Part shown: positions 18,385-27,918 of the stretch, piece after piece
How the letters are laid out: each line of letters begins with the position of its first letter
Numbering within the stretch: position 1 is the stretch's first letter
Assembly: GCF_039693965.1 (NCBI RefSeq)
Contig: NZ_CP155576.1
Location: forward strand, 1,302,001 to 1,366,000
Direction: 5' to 3'
DNA length: 64,000 bases
Origin: Moraxella sp. K1664
Lineage (GTDB): Bacteria > Pseudomonadota > Gammaproteobacteria > Pseudomonadales > Moraxellaceae
The notes under the pieces: model-generated
What the model saw: only the letters and a program-made list of their open reading frames with translations
Told to the model about the DNA's origin: nothing
The model's database searches: none
Program-made: the position numbers and the translations under genes

Positions 18385-19678
18385 AAGTTTTCCTTAAATT
18401 AAGCGGTTTTTGCAAGGTTTTGTAGGTTATTTAATGAAGTACGAATGTCGCTCATGCGTTTGCTTGCCATTTGATAATCTTTAAATTTCACAGGATTTAG
18501 GTCATAAAAATAAGCATGGGTCATACGTTTGAAATTTCTGTCGCTATGTTTACCACGCACAACTTCATCTTCAAAATGCTCTAAGGTGGCAAATAACACC
18601 TGTCGTGGGAAATCTGCATCATCAAGCAGGGCAAGTTTGGTGTTATAAAGTGCCTGCATGGCAAGGCTTTTGATTTCTTTGTGTAAACCTTCGGCGTTGC
18701 CACCGTCTTTTAGGCGATACTCGGTATTGCCGTCTTCGTTAGTGGTACGAGCTTCTAAGGCATTGAGACTCTCACGCATTCTGGGGTGGATTTGTTTGCG
18801 GTAGTTTAGCTCAATATCACACAAATCATCAATGGCTTTGGCAAGCATATCAGCAGGGTTGGGTCGACCGTCTTCATGAATGTTATTTAGACTGTAAGAC
18901 AGCTCTTGTAGGGCGGTTTTGCCTTGATTGTCCGCACTGATAAGCTCGCCTGTATGCTCTTTAAAAATATTGGCAATGTCGGTCAAAAATTCATCAATTT
19001 CTTGATTAAAAAATACATCAAGTTCGGCAAGTTGTTGGCTGATAGCGACACGCACTTTATTACATGCAGATTCGCCAGCACCGAGCAAACCTCTGTTTCT
19101 ATTAGCTTCTTTTTGGATTTCTTTTATCCATTGTTCTTCGCCTTCGCCAAAGCCATTATCAATCCATGCTTTGATTTGATTGCAACGCTCTTCAATGGCG
19201 GATTCGTATTTTTGGGTGTAGCGTTCGTTGCGTGGGGCGACTTTTTTGGCGTATTCTTGAATACTTTCGGAGATGTCAGAACTGATGTCTTTTGCCATAT
19301 CATCTAACTCTTCACGCAAGCTACCATTAGATACCGTACCTGCTTTTAACTGATCGTTAATGCTGTCTATGAGTGCGATGATATCTTGACCGAGTGTGTT
19401 AAATGAGCCAAAAACGCCATTGATGATTTGCTTGTCCATGACATCAAGACGTTCTGCCAAATGCGACATAACAGGCGTGAGCAACTCATCATCTAGTGTG
19501 GTTTTGTTAATGACATCGGTTTCTAAAACATGATAGTTTTTGTTGTTCTCGCCTTCATTGACTTCACGCAAGATATGCCCACGCAAGGCGGAGAGTTGTT
19601 CATCACTCATGCGTTTGTCTTTGTTGATAAGAATGCTAATAAAGTCTTTACGGTCTTGAAAACTTTTAGCTTTGTCTA

Positions 19679-20546
19679 GAGCACGTTGAACATTCACAAC
19701 AATCTCACCCATTGACAAACAAAAGCCAAAGCTACTGTACCTTCATAACACACCAGTAGCTTATCATACCTTGTAGCAACCGCTCTAAATCTTTTGCATT
19801 TTTCAAAGGCGTTTTCTACTAGGTGTCTTAATTTGTATAAGTAGTCATCTATTGGGTTTTGGTCTTTACTTTTGCTATTACTGCGTTTTGGTATGTTGGG
19901 TGTTGTATTGGTTTGTTTAATTTGCTCCCTTAGGTCATCACAGTCATAACCCTTGTCAGCACTTAATACTTCTGTATGCTTTGTAAAACTTGTTTGTTTT
20001 GTTCTATCAGCTGTGGAGCAATCTTAACATCATGAACTTGTCCACCTGTGATGATAAAGTCTATGGGATTCCCACAAGCATCTACCACAAGATGAATTTT
20101 TGTGGTATTTCCACCCACACTTTTGCCAATGCCTTGTTCTGTCTTGTTAGCGACATTACAAGCATGTTGATGAGCTTTGATGTAACTGCCATCTATAAAT
20201 ACCCATTCAGCATCAGCTTCTTCGGATAAGCATTGAAACAATTTCATGAGTTTGCCTAGCTTAGACCAACGCACAAAGGTTTTGTAAATGGTGTTATGAT
20301 AACCAAAACAAACTGGTAAATCTCGCCAAGGTATGCCTGTACGAATGCGAAACAAAATGCCTTCTACGGTTAATCTAAGATTGTGCTTGTTGTAGATACC
20401 AAGTTGTAGTAGAATAATCTTTAACTTGTACCATTGTTCATTTGTGAGTAAGGTGCGAGCCATAACGATTTTGGTGCTTTGTTTGGGTTAGAGCTTGCAT
20501 TGTACCAAAATCGTTTTTTGTTTTGTTAATAAAGTTCAACGTGCCC
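19679..20546 (-). mobile_element. IS5-family insertion sequence (868 bp)
   Basis: The ends are imperfect inverted repeats: GAGCACGTTGAACATT at the left and GGGCACGTTGAACTTT at the right (read inward). TA at 19677-19678 and at 20547-20548 is the target duplication. Length, TA target and transposase type fit the IS427-like subgroup of IS5. The ends closely resemble those of the MITEs at 44379 and 54437. Excising the element leaves one TA and restores the reading frame of the host gene. Confidence 0.88.
19694..20463 (-). CDS. IS5-family transposase in two overlapping frames
   Basis: The first frame (from 20463, MARTLLTNEQWYKL) gives 166 residues with an N-terminal helix-turn-helix region, GIPWRDLPVCFGYHNT, and the DDE residues of FIDGSYIKAHQ and TKIHLVVDACGNPI; it stops at 19963. 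The -1 frame continues with VLSADKGYDCDDLRE (second catalytic Asp), then LVENAFEKCKRFRAVATRYDK (catalytic Glu) and ends at 19694. IS427-type elements commonly express such ORF A/ORF B pairs by -1 frameshifting, though a simple mutation is possible. The stretch GTTTTAC near 19988 is a candidate slip site. Confidence 0.85.
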
Positions 20547-21526
20547 TAGCATATTGACCGCCGCACCGTCTTTGGCTGTCCAAAATCCGTCTGTCCCACC
20601 AGGTTTTTTGACCAAAATGACAAAATCCACACCATTTTTTACGCCTTGCAAATGATGTTCTTCTAAACTGGCAGACAACTCACCCAAACCAGGTAGGTCA
20701 ATCAGTCCAAGTTGGCTGACAGGCGTGGTTGGAAACGGACAAAAGATTTTAACATCTTTGACTGCCAAATATTTGCGTGGGCAAGTGGATTCGTCTTTTT
20801 CTTGCTCGCTGGTTGGGTAGGCAACATATTCACGCAAGGCTTCTAGATTGATGTTTTGTGGATTTTGACCGAGTAGGTTTTCATAAGAAAACAATGCCGT
20901 TTGCATTTGTTTTAGCTTTTGCAAAATCGTGATGTTGGACGGTTCTTGATTGGCAAGCCCGCTTAGGTCGTTGGGGTATTTGTAGCCTTTAAAGGCGGTC
21001 AATGTTTCAGGGGTAATTAGACCTAATTTTTCATGATAGGGCAATAGCACATTTTCTTTAAAAGAATCAAAGGTGTGAAATTCCACATGAGCGATATTGT
21101 CATTACTGTGGTAGACTTGGCTTTTTACGGCAGTTACTGGCAGATTGTCGCCTGTGGGGATTTGGTTTTCATTTAACCCTGAGATGGTTTGTAATAGAGT
21201 GCTTTTACCGACACGGGCTTGACCGCTAACACCGATATTAATCGTATCTCTGTTAAAGCGTTCTTGCAAACTACCTAGCTCTTTTAGGATGTTGGGAATT
21301 TTGGCTTGTATGTCATTTAACGCAGAAAAAGACAATGGATTGTCAGCATTGTCTTGATTATATTCTTGTAATTTTTGGTTTAGAGTTTTTAATTCACTCA
21401 ATGTATTTTCCCAACGCTCTATTTCACGAGAGATTGTGGGTAGATTGGCTTTACGATTTGCCAATACGGTCGTGATTTGTTGTGCAATGGCAGAGTGCTG
21501 TTGTGTTGGGGCTGTTTTGCGTTTGG

Positions 21527-22453
21527 TCATGAGTTTTGCTCCGTTTGTGCAAGTTTGGGTGAATTGTTTGTACCAAGATACTCTCTGAGCCCCCTCTCCA
21601 AATCCCCTTGCCAGTCTTTTGGCTCGGTAATGGTTAAATGGGGAATCCAAGAACGTATCATGGGAAATAGTTGTGATTGGTGATAGACATCGCTTTGGAT
21701 AAGCAGTCCGCCATTATCCAAAACCTTGATGATTTTTTGATTGGGCAATATTTGCTTTTGCATAAAAAACCCACTGGCATATTCATCAGCCGTTATCAAA
21801 ACCGACACCAATTTTTTGCCAAACCAAATACCGCCATTGTCATCAATCTTTTGTTTGATGTCATCATTGACAACAAATCTTTGTTCGGTCAGGTGGATAT
21901 TGTTGATTTTGCTGAGCCGAAATGTTTTTATGTCATCAGGTTTATTATCTTGCAAGCCTACCACATACCAACAGCCACGATGATTGATGAGCTTATAAGG
22001 CATGACGGTGCGAAGGGTGTCTTTATATTCAAAAATGACGGTTTGATGATTTAACACCGCCGTTCTTAACAAATTCATGACTGGTTGTAAGCTGGCGATG
22101 TTTTCATAGTCATAACCTTTGATTTGAAATAATCCGTCGGATTTTTGTTTAATTAGCTCCCTTAAAAAGCCAATATCCATATTCGGTAATAAATGATGAA
22201 TACCAATGAGTTTAATCAGCTCACCAAACTCTTTGTGGGTTAGGTTAAAACGGCGTGAGTTATCCAAAGACACGACCCCACGTTCACGCACCAACGGCAG
22301 ATAGCACTCCATGCGAGCCAAATCACGGCGAATGGTTTTATCGCACACGCCATATTCGTCCGCCAGTGCTTTGGTGTTTAGGCGTTCGTTGCTGTTTAGG
22401 CGGATAAAAATGTCGGCAAATCTGTCTGCCAGTCGTTCGTGTTTGTTGCTCAT
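21527..22453 (-). CDS. HTH-WYL transcriptional regulator, first gene of the GTPase operon
   Basis: A 308-residue regulator: a DeoR/HTH_11-type winged helix (about 8-60; TKALADEYGVCDKTIRRDLARME) and a WYL domain (about 130-205; CWYVVGLQD with the W-Y-V/L signature at 162-164, and TFRLSKINNI), followed by a C-terminal extension (WCX-like, to about 290). WYL domains sense nucleic-acid ligands and are enriched as regulators of defence islands. Its stop codon overlaps the start of the dynamin-like GTPase, so it is part of the operon. A divergent XRE-like gene and an inverted repeat lie just upstream. Confidence 0.9.
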   Translation of the reverse strand: MSNKHERLADRFADIFIRLNSNERLNTKALADEYGVCDKTIRRDLARMECYLPLVRERGVVSLDNSRRFNLTHKEFGELIKLIGIHHLLPNMDIGFLRELIKQKSDGLFQIKGYDYENIASLQPVMNLLRTAVLNHQTVIFEYKDTLRTVMPYKLINHRGCWYVVGLQDNKPDDIKTFRLSKINNIHLTEQRFVVNDDIKQKIDDNGGIWFGKKLVSVLITADEYASGFFMQKQILPNQKIIKVLDNGGLLIQSDVYHQSQLFPMIRSWIPHLTITEPKDWQGDLERGLREYLGTNNSPKLAQTEQNS

Positions 22454-22511
22454 GTGTTTTTAAATGTGATAAAAGTATGCACTATCTTACCATTTTATGA
22501 CAAAAATTCCA

Positions 22512-22545
22512 TGAGTAAATAAGTATATTGTACTCATTTTGAGTA
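22512..22545. promoter_or_regulatory. Candidate operator between the WYL and XRE genes
   Basis: TGAGTA (22512-22517), its inverse TACTCA (22531-22536) and TGAGTA again (22540-22545) lie in the 122-bp divergent intergenic region. The half-site arrangement suits a dimeric repressor such as the WYL or XRE protein. Inferred from symmetry only. Confidence 0.45.
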
Positions 22546-22575
22546 AATCGGTCAATATGGTGTAAATAGATTGCC

Positions 22576-22815
22576 ATGACCAGAAGTATTCACACCACCC
22601 AAATGATAGCCTTGCGAACGTGGCTATATGACGCACGCACAGCCCAAAACTTACCCATGCGGACGCTTGCCGAGCGACTTGACCGCCCGCATTCGTTCGT
22701 CCAACGGGTAGAAAATGGCGACCGCCGTCTTGATGTGGTGGAATTTATCCAGTATTGTCAAGCACTTGGCATTGACCCAAAGGTGGGGCTTGACCTAGTG
22801 TTACGGACAGAATAA
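22576..22815 (+). CDS. Small XRE-family helix-turn-helix protein
   Basis: A 79-residue DNA-binding protein, essentially one HTH_3 domain: LRTWLYDARTAQNLPMRTLAERLDR forms helices 1-2, followed by the recognition-helix region PHSFVQRVENGDRRLDVVEF. It is transcribed away from the WYL gene, sharing the intergenic operator-like repeat, so it may co-regulate the GTPase operon or act as an antitoxin-like regulator. No partner gene follows on its strand. Confidence 0.8.
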   Translation: MTRSIHTTQMIALRTWLYDARTAQNLPMRTLAERLDRPHSFVQRVENGDRRLDVVEFIQYCQALGIDPKVGLDLVLRTE

Positions 22816-22931
22816 GTCATGATATGGACAGGTTGTGTCCATATTAATGGCAGGTGTGTGATTTGAGCTGTATTTTTGGGTATAAAAATCCCCAACCAAG
22901 GGCTGGGGACTGACAAGTGATACAGAGCATG

Positions 22932-23821
22932 TTACTGTTGTTTTAGAAGCTCTTCTGATGGCTTGACACCGAACCATTTTTCGTGAATTTGCGATAGCGT
23001 ACCATCTTCTTTGATTTGCTGTAAGCCTGCATTGACCTTATCGCTGAGTTCTTTATTGCCTTTTTTCATGACAAAGACATTACCGCTTGACTTGCCATCT
23101 AGTTTGGTGAGTTCATCGATATTCATACTCACCAATTCTTTGTCAAAGTTGGGGTTATCTTGCTTGATGTTATTGGCATAATACAGGGCGACATTGTCGT
23201 CTTCGATGATGGCATCCACTTCACCATTAATCAAGCTCTGACCGCCATAAAAGATGTGGGGTAGTCGATGATATTTTCGTTACTACCTGCCAGTTCAATG
23301 GCTCGCTCTTTGTGATAGGAGCCTGTGGGAACGCCAATCTTTTTGCCCTTTAAGCTGGCAAGAGAATTGACCCCAGTATTGTCTTTTAAGTGAAACACTG
23401 AGACACGAGCATCAACGATGATGCCTGACAAATCATAAGCAGCGGCACGTTCTTCTGACCAACCAGCTCCCGAACCAACGATGTCATAAGTCTCTTGGTT
23501 TAGTGGTTCAAAAATGCCGTCCCAGCCCACAGAAATCACTTCAACATCAAATCCTTGTTTTTCACCAATGGCTTTGATGATATCAATGTCGTAGCCGATG
23601 GCTCTGCCTGCTTCATCCTTAAAGGCAAGTGGTGGAATGGTAGAATCAACCGCCATGGTATAGACCACGTCTGACTGACGAGCTGGTGGGGCATCAGCAG
23701 TGGGTGTTGATGTGGCTGTGGTGCTGTCTGTCACTGGGGCTGGCTGTTCGTGGCTACTGTCACAGCCAAACAGAGCGATGGACAGAGCAAGGGCGAGCGA
23801 GATGGGCTTTGCATGTTTCAT
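22932..23821 (-). pseudogene. Amino-acid-type ABC transporter substrate-binding lipoprotein, frameshifted
   Basis: N-part 23231-23821 begins MKHAKPISLA with a lipobox (LFGC) and continues as an SBP_bac_3 periplasmic binding protein (IPPLAFKDEAGRAIGYDIDIIKAIG; SLKGKKIGVPTGS). The frame breaks near 23262-23270: the C-part continues in the -1 frame as HIFYGGQSLINGEVDAIIEDD and ends with LSQIHEKWFG at 22932. One base lost from a C run (now CCCC) explains it; adding a C gives DYPHIFYGGQ. The intact protein would be about 296 residues. No permease or ATPase gene is adjacent. It may be a true pseudogene, a reversible length change, or a sequencing error. Confidence 0.85.
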
Positions 23822-24011
23822 AAAAATTACTCATGATTTTTAAACAATGTAATACTGGATTTTATCATTTACGCATGTTCTAAACAAGTGTTTATCTAAT
23901 GAATAATTTAAAATGATGACTTTTATTTAATATATTTATAAAATGCATTACTTTATATTATAAATCCATAACTTTTATTTTCAAATGTGGATGGGAATGT
24001 GATTTTGCTTG

Positions 24012-24125
24012 GGGCGTGCCTATCTTTGACATTTACAATGAAGGCATCTGTAGCAAAGTGGAGAATGACTTGTTTTAAAAAAGAAAGTTTGCAAGTTTTG
24101 TATCAGACTAGGTTTGGTGTTGTGT
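24012..24125. mobile_element. Decayed MITE copy
   Basis: Starts GGGCGTGCCT and shares, in order, the blocks ATTTACAATGAA, TTTAAAAAAGAA and ATCAGAC.AGTTT with the intact MITE at 44379-44652, but lacks the far end. It occupies part of the 406-bp gap between the solute-binding-protein gene and the AI-2E-type transporter; the remainder is AT-rich with nothing recognisable. Confidence 0.6.
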
Positions 24126-24227
24126 TTTTGGATGATTTTGCAGAAATAAATGAAAATCCGCCCCTAAAATCTCAAAGCTTTGGGCATTGGGTTTATGACA
24201 TCCACAAATTCAAATGTTAGAATTTAT

Positions 24228-25394
24228 CTAACTTTCCAATTTCTCCGTATCCAAGACAGGCTTGGGTGTTGGAGTGTCGGCAAGCAAGGCTTTACCGTCC
24301 GCCACAGGGACAATGCTGTCTTTGGGGGCGAAAATCTCATTTTTGCGCTGACTTATCCATTCACGCCACACCGCCAAGCCAATCGCCAGCACCACAGGTC
24401 CAATAAACAGCCCCACAAATCCAAATGCCGTCAAGCCCCCAAGCACGCCGATAAAGATGATGATAAAGGGAATTTTGGTCGCCCCACTAATCACAATCGG
24501 ACGAATGAGATTGTCCACCCAACTAATGACAAGCGTCCCCCACAGGGCAAGCCCAATGCCTTCTGCGGTATGCCCCTGCGACAGTAGCCACACCGCCACA
24601 CCGCCCCACGCAAAGGGCGTACCAAAGGGAATGAGTGCCACGACAAAGGTAAGAAGTGTGAGCAAAATGGGGTTTGGGGCATTGGCAAAAGCATAGCCCA
24701 CTCCTGCCAAAATCGCCTGAGCCAAAGCGGTCAATCCAATGCCATACACCACCGCCTGCGTGGTCGCACCCACCGAGTCGATGTAGTCATCAATGCGGTC
24801 GCCGATGATGTTTCGCATGGCTTGGCGGATTTGGCGAACCAGACTTTTGCCGTCTCGATAAAAGAAAAACAAAGTCATGAGAGCCATGCCGAGTTTGGCA
24901 AGGTTTTTTAGCACCGCATCAAACGCCATTTTGCCATAATACAAATGCGACTGCACCCACGTCCGCACCGTCTCCATGGTCGCTTCGGGGTTTTTGTTAA
25001 TCTCCCAAAGCGTGTCCTTAATCGTCTGCCCGATGACAGGTAAGTCCTTGATTTGACTGGGTAAATCCAAATAGCCTGCTTGCAGACGGCGAATTGCCGT
25101 ACCAACAAAACTCACCACTTCATGTTGCAAATAAAACACGCCCACAATCAGCGGAATGCCAATCATGAGCGAGATACAAAAAGTCATCAAAAACGCACTA
25201 AAACTGGGGCTTAGGCGGACTTTGGTATGAAAAAAAGTATAAATAGGAAAGGTAACGTACGCCAAAATCCCTGCCCACAACGCTGGCACGATAAAAAATT
25301 GCACCACTTTAAAGCACAGTACAATCAAAATAACAAGCAAAGTCAAGGCGAGCAGGCGTTGTAAGACGAGTTCTTTATTCCATTGTTCAATCAT
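24228..25394 (-). CDS. AI-2E family transporter (PerM/YdiK-like)
   Basis: Polytopic inner-membrane protein of about 388 residues, with seven to eight membrane helices: two near 10-60, and others at about 55-90, 195-245, 240-330. The signature LIRPIVISGATKIPFIIIF and GGLTAFGFVGLFIGPVVLA of the AI-2E/PerM family is clear. Members export or regulate diverse solutes; despite the name few handle autoinducer-2. The start at 25394 (MIEQWN) is preferred because upstream codons have no family similarity. No terminator stands out between it and the decayed MITE. Confidence 0.88.
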   Translation of the reverse strand: MIEQWNKELVLQRLLALTLLVILIVLCFKVVQFFIVPALWAGILAYVTFPIYTFFHTKVRLSPSFSAFLMTFCISLMIGIPLIVGVFYLQHEVVSFVGTAIRRLQAGYLDLPSQIKDLPVIGQTIKDTLWEINKNPEATMETVRTWVQSHLYYGKMAFDAVLKNLAKLGMALMTLFFFYRDGKSLVRQIRQAMRNIIGDRIDDYIDSVGATTQAVVYGIGLTALAQAILAGVGYAFANAPNPILLTLLTFVVALIPFGTPFAWGGVAVWLLSQGHTAEGIGLALWGTLVISWVDNLIRPIVISGATKIPFIIIFIGVLGGLTAFGFVGLFIGPVVLAIGLAVWREWISQRKNEIFAPKDSIVPVADGKALLADTPTPKPVLDTEKLES

Positions 25395-25532
25395 AGTTTT
25401 GGCGTAAAATGCGTAAATAAGGTGCTTGTAAATGGGGGATATTATGCCAAAATTTTGACAAAAACGCATGGGAATTTTGTGGTGTTTGCGTTGCGTAAGT
25501 TTAAGGAAATAATTTTTGAAAAACGGTTAGGG

Positions 25533-25985
25533 TCATGCACGCACGAGCCGATTTAGCCCATTGGCAAAGGCAATTTTGTCCTTGTCGCTGTATGGCTTTT
25601 GTCCGCCCATGCTTTTGGGGTCAAGCACGCCCGTGCCACGAAGCGACTCCATAAAATCCCGAGCGTTTAGTTTGGGCTTGATGTTGTCTATGGTAAATTC
25701 CTCGCCCCGTGCGGTCAAAACCTTTGCCCCTTTTTGTAGTACGTCATTGGCAAGGGGAATGTCGCTTGTGATGACCAAATCCCCTGCTTGGGCGTGGTCT
25801 GTGATGTGGGTGTCCGCCACGTCAAAACCTTGGGCGACCACAACCATATTTAGGTGTGGGGACGGCGGTAATTTGATAAAACTGTTTGCCACAAAAGTCG
25901 CCATAACGCCTGTGCGATTGGCGGTTTTGATGATAAGTTCTTTGGCAATGGTCGGTAATGCGTCTGCGTCTATGTAGATGTTCAT
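25533..25985 (-). CDS. UPF0178 (YaiI/YqxD) family protein
   Basis: Conserved 150-residue protein of a NYN/PIN-like nuclease fold family of unknown function. The start MNIYIDADALPTIAKELI carries the conserved Asp pair (DAD), and GDLVITSDIPLANDVLQKG and LNARDFMESLRGTG are hallmark segments. The start at 25985 is favoured over 26003 because the family begins at this Met. It lies 20 bp after a hypothetical membrane gene on the same strand. Confidence 0.9.
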   Translation of the reverse strand: MNIYIDADALPTIAKELIIKTANRTGVMATFVANSFIKLPPSPHLNMVVVAQGFDVADTHITDHAQAGDLVITSDIPLANDVLQKGAKVLTARGEEFTIDNIKPKLNARDFMESLRGTGVLDPKSMGGQKPYSDKDKIAFANGLNRLVRA

Positions 25986-26005
25986 AATGATGGCTTTTTG
26001 CAATG

Positions 26006-26548
26006 TTAGAATATTAAAAAATAAAAAACAAAAAACAACAAAATAAAGTAATAATATTTAATTTGACCAAAGTATTCATTGTAAATTTCATAAATTGGCG
26101 GTATAACGAGTGAGTATAGAATAAAATAATAAAAATGATAATACAGCTCTTTTGGGGTTTTTGCATAATAAACACCAATAAATTCTTTAAAATATTCTAG
26201 AAACACAAGCATTAAAACAATGGTAAATATAACCGAAATAGCAAAAGAGTATTTTCTACCATCATTTTCTTTAAGATAAGAACTTTCAGAAAGCCCAACC
26301 AAGAGCAACAATGGATAAAGGTACAAACCAAGACAAATAACCCCGATAAAACCATTATTACTAAACAAATTTTTTAAACATAAGATTAGTGGAGCAAAAA
26401 CAATGAAAATGATAATTTCTATACCATACAAAAACATCAACAAACCAATGCCAATGCAAAAAATAAATATAGATGTTCCATAAACAGCACTTGAATTTTC
26501 ATTATTTAATAAATTAATGATGTGTTTAATATTTGTCTCCATACCCAT
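26006..26548 (-). CDS. Hypothetical AT-rich membrane protein
   Basis: Predicted membrane protein of about 180 residues with five to six hydrophobic segments, rich in Ile, Phe and Tyr. The gene is much more AT-rich than its purK and yaiI-type neighbours, suggesting horizontal origin. The start is uncertain: MGMETN at 26548 or the Met two codons later. It ends 20 bp before the UPF0178 gene. No family recognised. Confidence 0.55.
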   Translation of the reverse strand: MGMETNIKHIINLLNNENSSAVYGTSIFIFCIGIGLLMFLYGIEIIIFIVFAPLILCLKNLFSNNGFIGVICLGLYLYPLLLLVGLSESSYLKENDGRKYSFAISVIFTIVLMLVFLEYFKEFIGVYYAKTPKELYYHFYYFILYSLVIPPIYEIYNEYFGQIKYYYFILLFFVFYFLIF

Positions 26549-26611
26549 TTTCTCAACCTTATTAAGGCAATAAGGCGTGCAATACACACACCTTATTATT
26601 TTAATTCAAGT

Positions 26612-27724
26612 TTATTGCAATAGCCTTGCCACCTTTTGTACCGTTTCGGCAAGTTTCTCGCTGTCGGTTGGCATTACGGTGATATGCCCAATCTTGCGAC
26701 CGTCTCGCTCTGCCTTATGATAATGATGAAAATGCACCCCTGCATGGGTCAAAAGTTCATTGACATTAGGATATTTGCCGATGACATTTAGCATGACAGA
26801 CGGCTTGACAATACCCGTATCGCCAAGTGGTAAGCCTAGCACGGCTCGGACGTGGTTTTCAAATTGGCTGGTGTTCGCCCCCTCAATCGTCCAATGCCCA
26901 GAGTTATGCACCCGTGGGGCGATTTCGTTGGCAATCAGTCCGTTCTCGCTCACAAACAGTTCTAGGGTCAAAACGCCAACATAATCCAGTTTTTCAAGCA
27001 GTTTTTTCATGCTCGCTTGGGCGGTTTGGTTTAGGGTATCGGCATTGGGGGCAGGGGCGGTGGTTTTGGCAAGAATGCCGTTAGTATGCACGTTTTCAAC
27101 GAGTGGATAAAACCCAACCTCGCCTGTCCGTCCACGCACGCCAATGAGCGACACCTCACGGCTAAAATGAATAAAGCCCTCGGCGATAAGTGGGGCAGGC
27201 ATCGCACCGCCTGTTACCGCACCGCCAAGCTCGCCCCAAGCGGTGGCGATGTCGCTTGTCGTTTTGATGACAAATTGCCCTTTGCCGTCATAGCCCCCAC
27301 GAGATGTTTTTAGCACGAGCGGTAAGCCCAGCTCATCGCACGCACCCTGCAAGTCATCAAGCGATGACACCGCACGATATGGCACGGTGGGAATGTCAAG
27401 CTCATTGAACAACGCCTTTTCAGCAAGGCGGTCTTGGGCAACGGCTAGGGCGGTAGGTGGTGGATAAATGCCTTGTTTTTGGTCAGCTAAATAGGACGCT
27501 GTGGCGACAGGCGTATTTTCAAATTCTAGGCTAAAAATGTCGGATTTGGCAACAAATTCATCCAACTGCTGTGAGCTATATACTTGCCCATACAGGCTGG
27601 CAGGGGCGTGGGGAGCGTCCTCTAAAAATACGCAGGTGTAGCCAAGTTTGAGAGCGGACTGGGCAAGCATCATGCCAAGCTGTCCTCCGCCTAGAATGCC
27701 AAGGGTTTGGGTGGGTGTTGTCAT
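26612..27724 (-). CDS. purK: 5-(carboxyamino)imidazole ribonucleotide synthase
   Basis: ATP-grasp enzyme carboxylating AIR to N5-CAIR in purine synthesis; its product is the substrate of PurE. The 370 residues begin with the typical LGILGGGQLGMMLA dinucleotide-like motif, followed by ATP-grasp segments LVLKTSRGGYDGKGQ and EIAPRVHNSGHWTIEG. In most gammaproteobacteria purE lies immediately upstream; here an IS110 element separates them by about 1.4 kb, so purK must rely on read-through or a promoter near 27730-27800. Confidence 0.95.
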   Translation of the reverse strand: MTTPTQTLGILGGGQLGMMLAQSALKLGYTCVFLEDAPHAPASLYGQVYSSQQLDEFVAKSDIFSLEFENTPVATASYLADQKQGIYPPPTALAVAQDRLAEKALFNELDIPTVPYRAVSSLDDLQGACDELGLPLVLKTSRGGYDGKGQFVIKTTSDIATAWGELGGAVTGGAMPAPLIAEGFIHFSREVSLIGVRGRTGEVGFYPLVENVHTNGILAKTTAPAPNADTLNQTAQASMKKLLEKLDYVGVLTLELFVSENGLIANEIAPRVHNSGHWTIEGANTSQFENHVRAVLGLPLGDTGIVKPSVMLNVIGKYPNVNELLTHAGVHFHHYHKAERDGRKIGHITVMPTDSEKLAETVQKVARLLQ

Positions 27725-27918
27725 GTCAAAAACCGTTTTGTTAAATTTTAAAAATAAAAATTTGATGATTGGGTAAAATTGTACGACAAAGAAAACCGTT
27801 CAAAGTGAGCTTTGTCTGTCCACAACGGTTTTCCGACACCCTTCGACAAGCTCAGATACCATGATACCCCACCTAAGTCAATGGTTTTTTAAGTATCTGG
27901 TATCTAGTATCTTACAAA

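Larger units (their letters stand above)
18399..21530 (-). pseudogene. Dynamin-like large GTPase, split by an IS5-family element
   Basis: N-terminal part 20547-21530 and C-terminal part 18399-19678. The first 328 residues hold a helical N-terminus, G1 GQARVGKST (103-111), a Thr in LPVTAV for G2 and G3 DLPGLGE (278-284). Joining the two parts at the single TA target gives AVNML followed by DKAKSF in frame, with G4 INKDK (346-349) and a long helical C-terminal region, 753 residues in all, the size of bacterial dynamin-like proteins. The ATG at 21530 overlaps the TGA of the WYL gene (ATGA). As it stands, the N-part ends six codons into the IS; the C-part lacks its own G1. No other decay is visible, so the insertion looks recent. 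Confidence 0.85.

Noticed and set aside
23987-24220. 77-codon plus-strand frame
   Set aside because: It lies largely in a decayed MITE copy.
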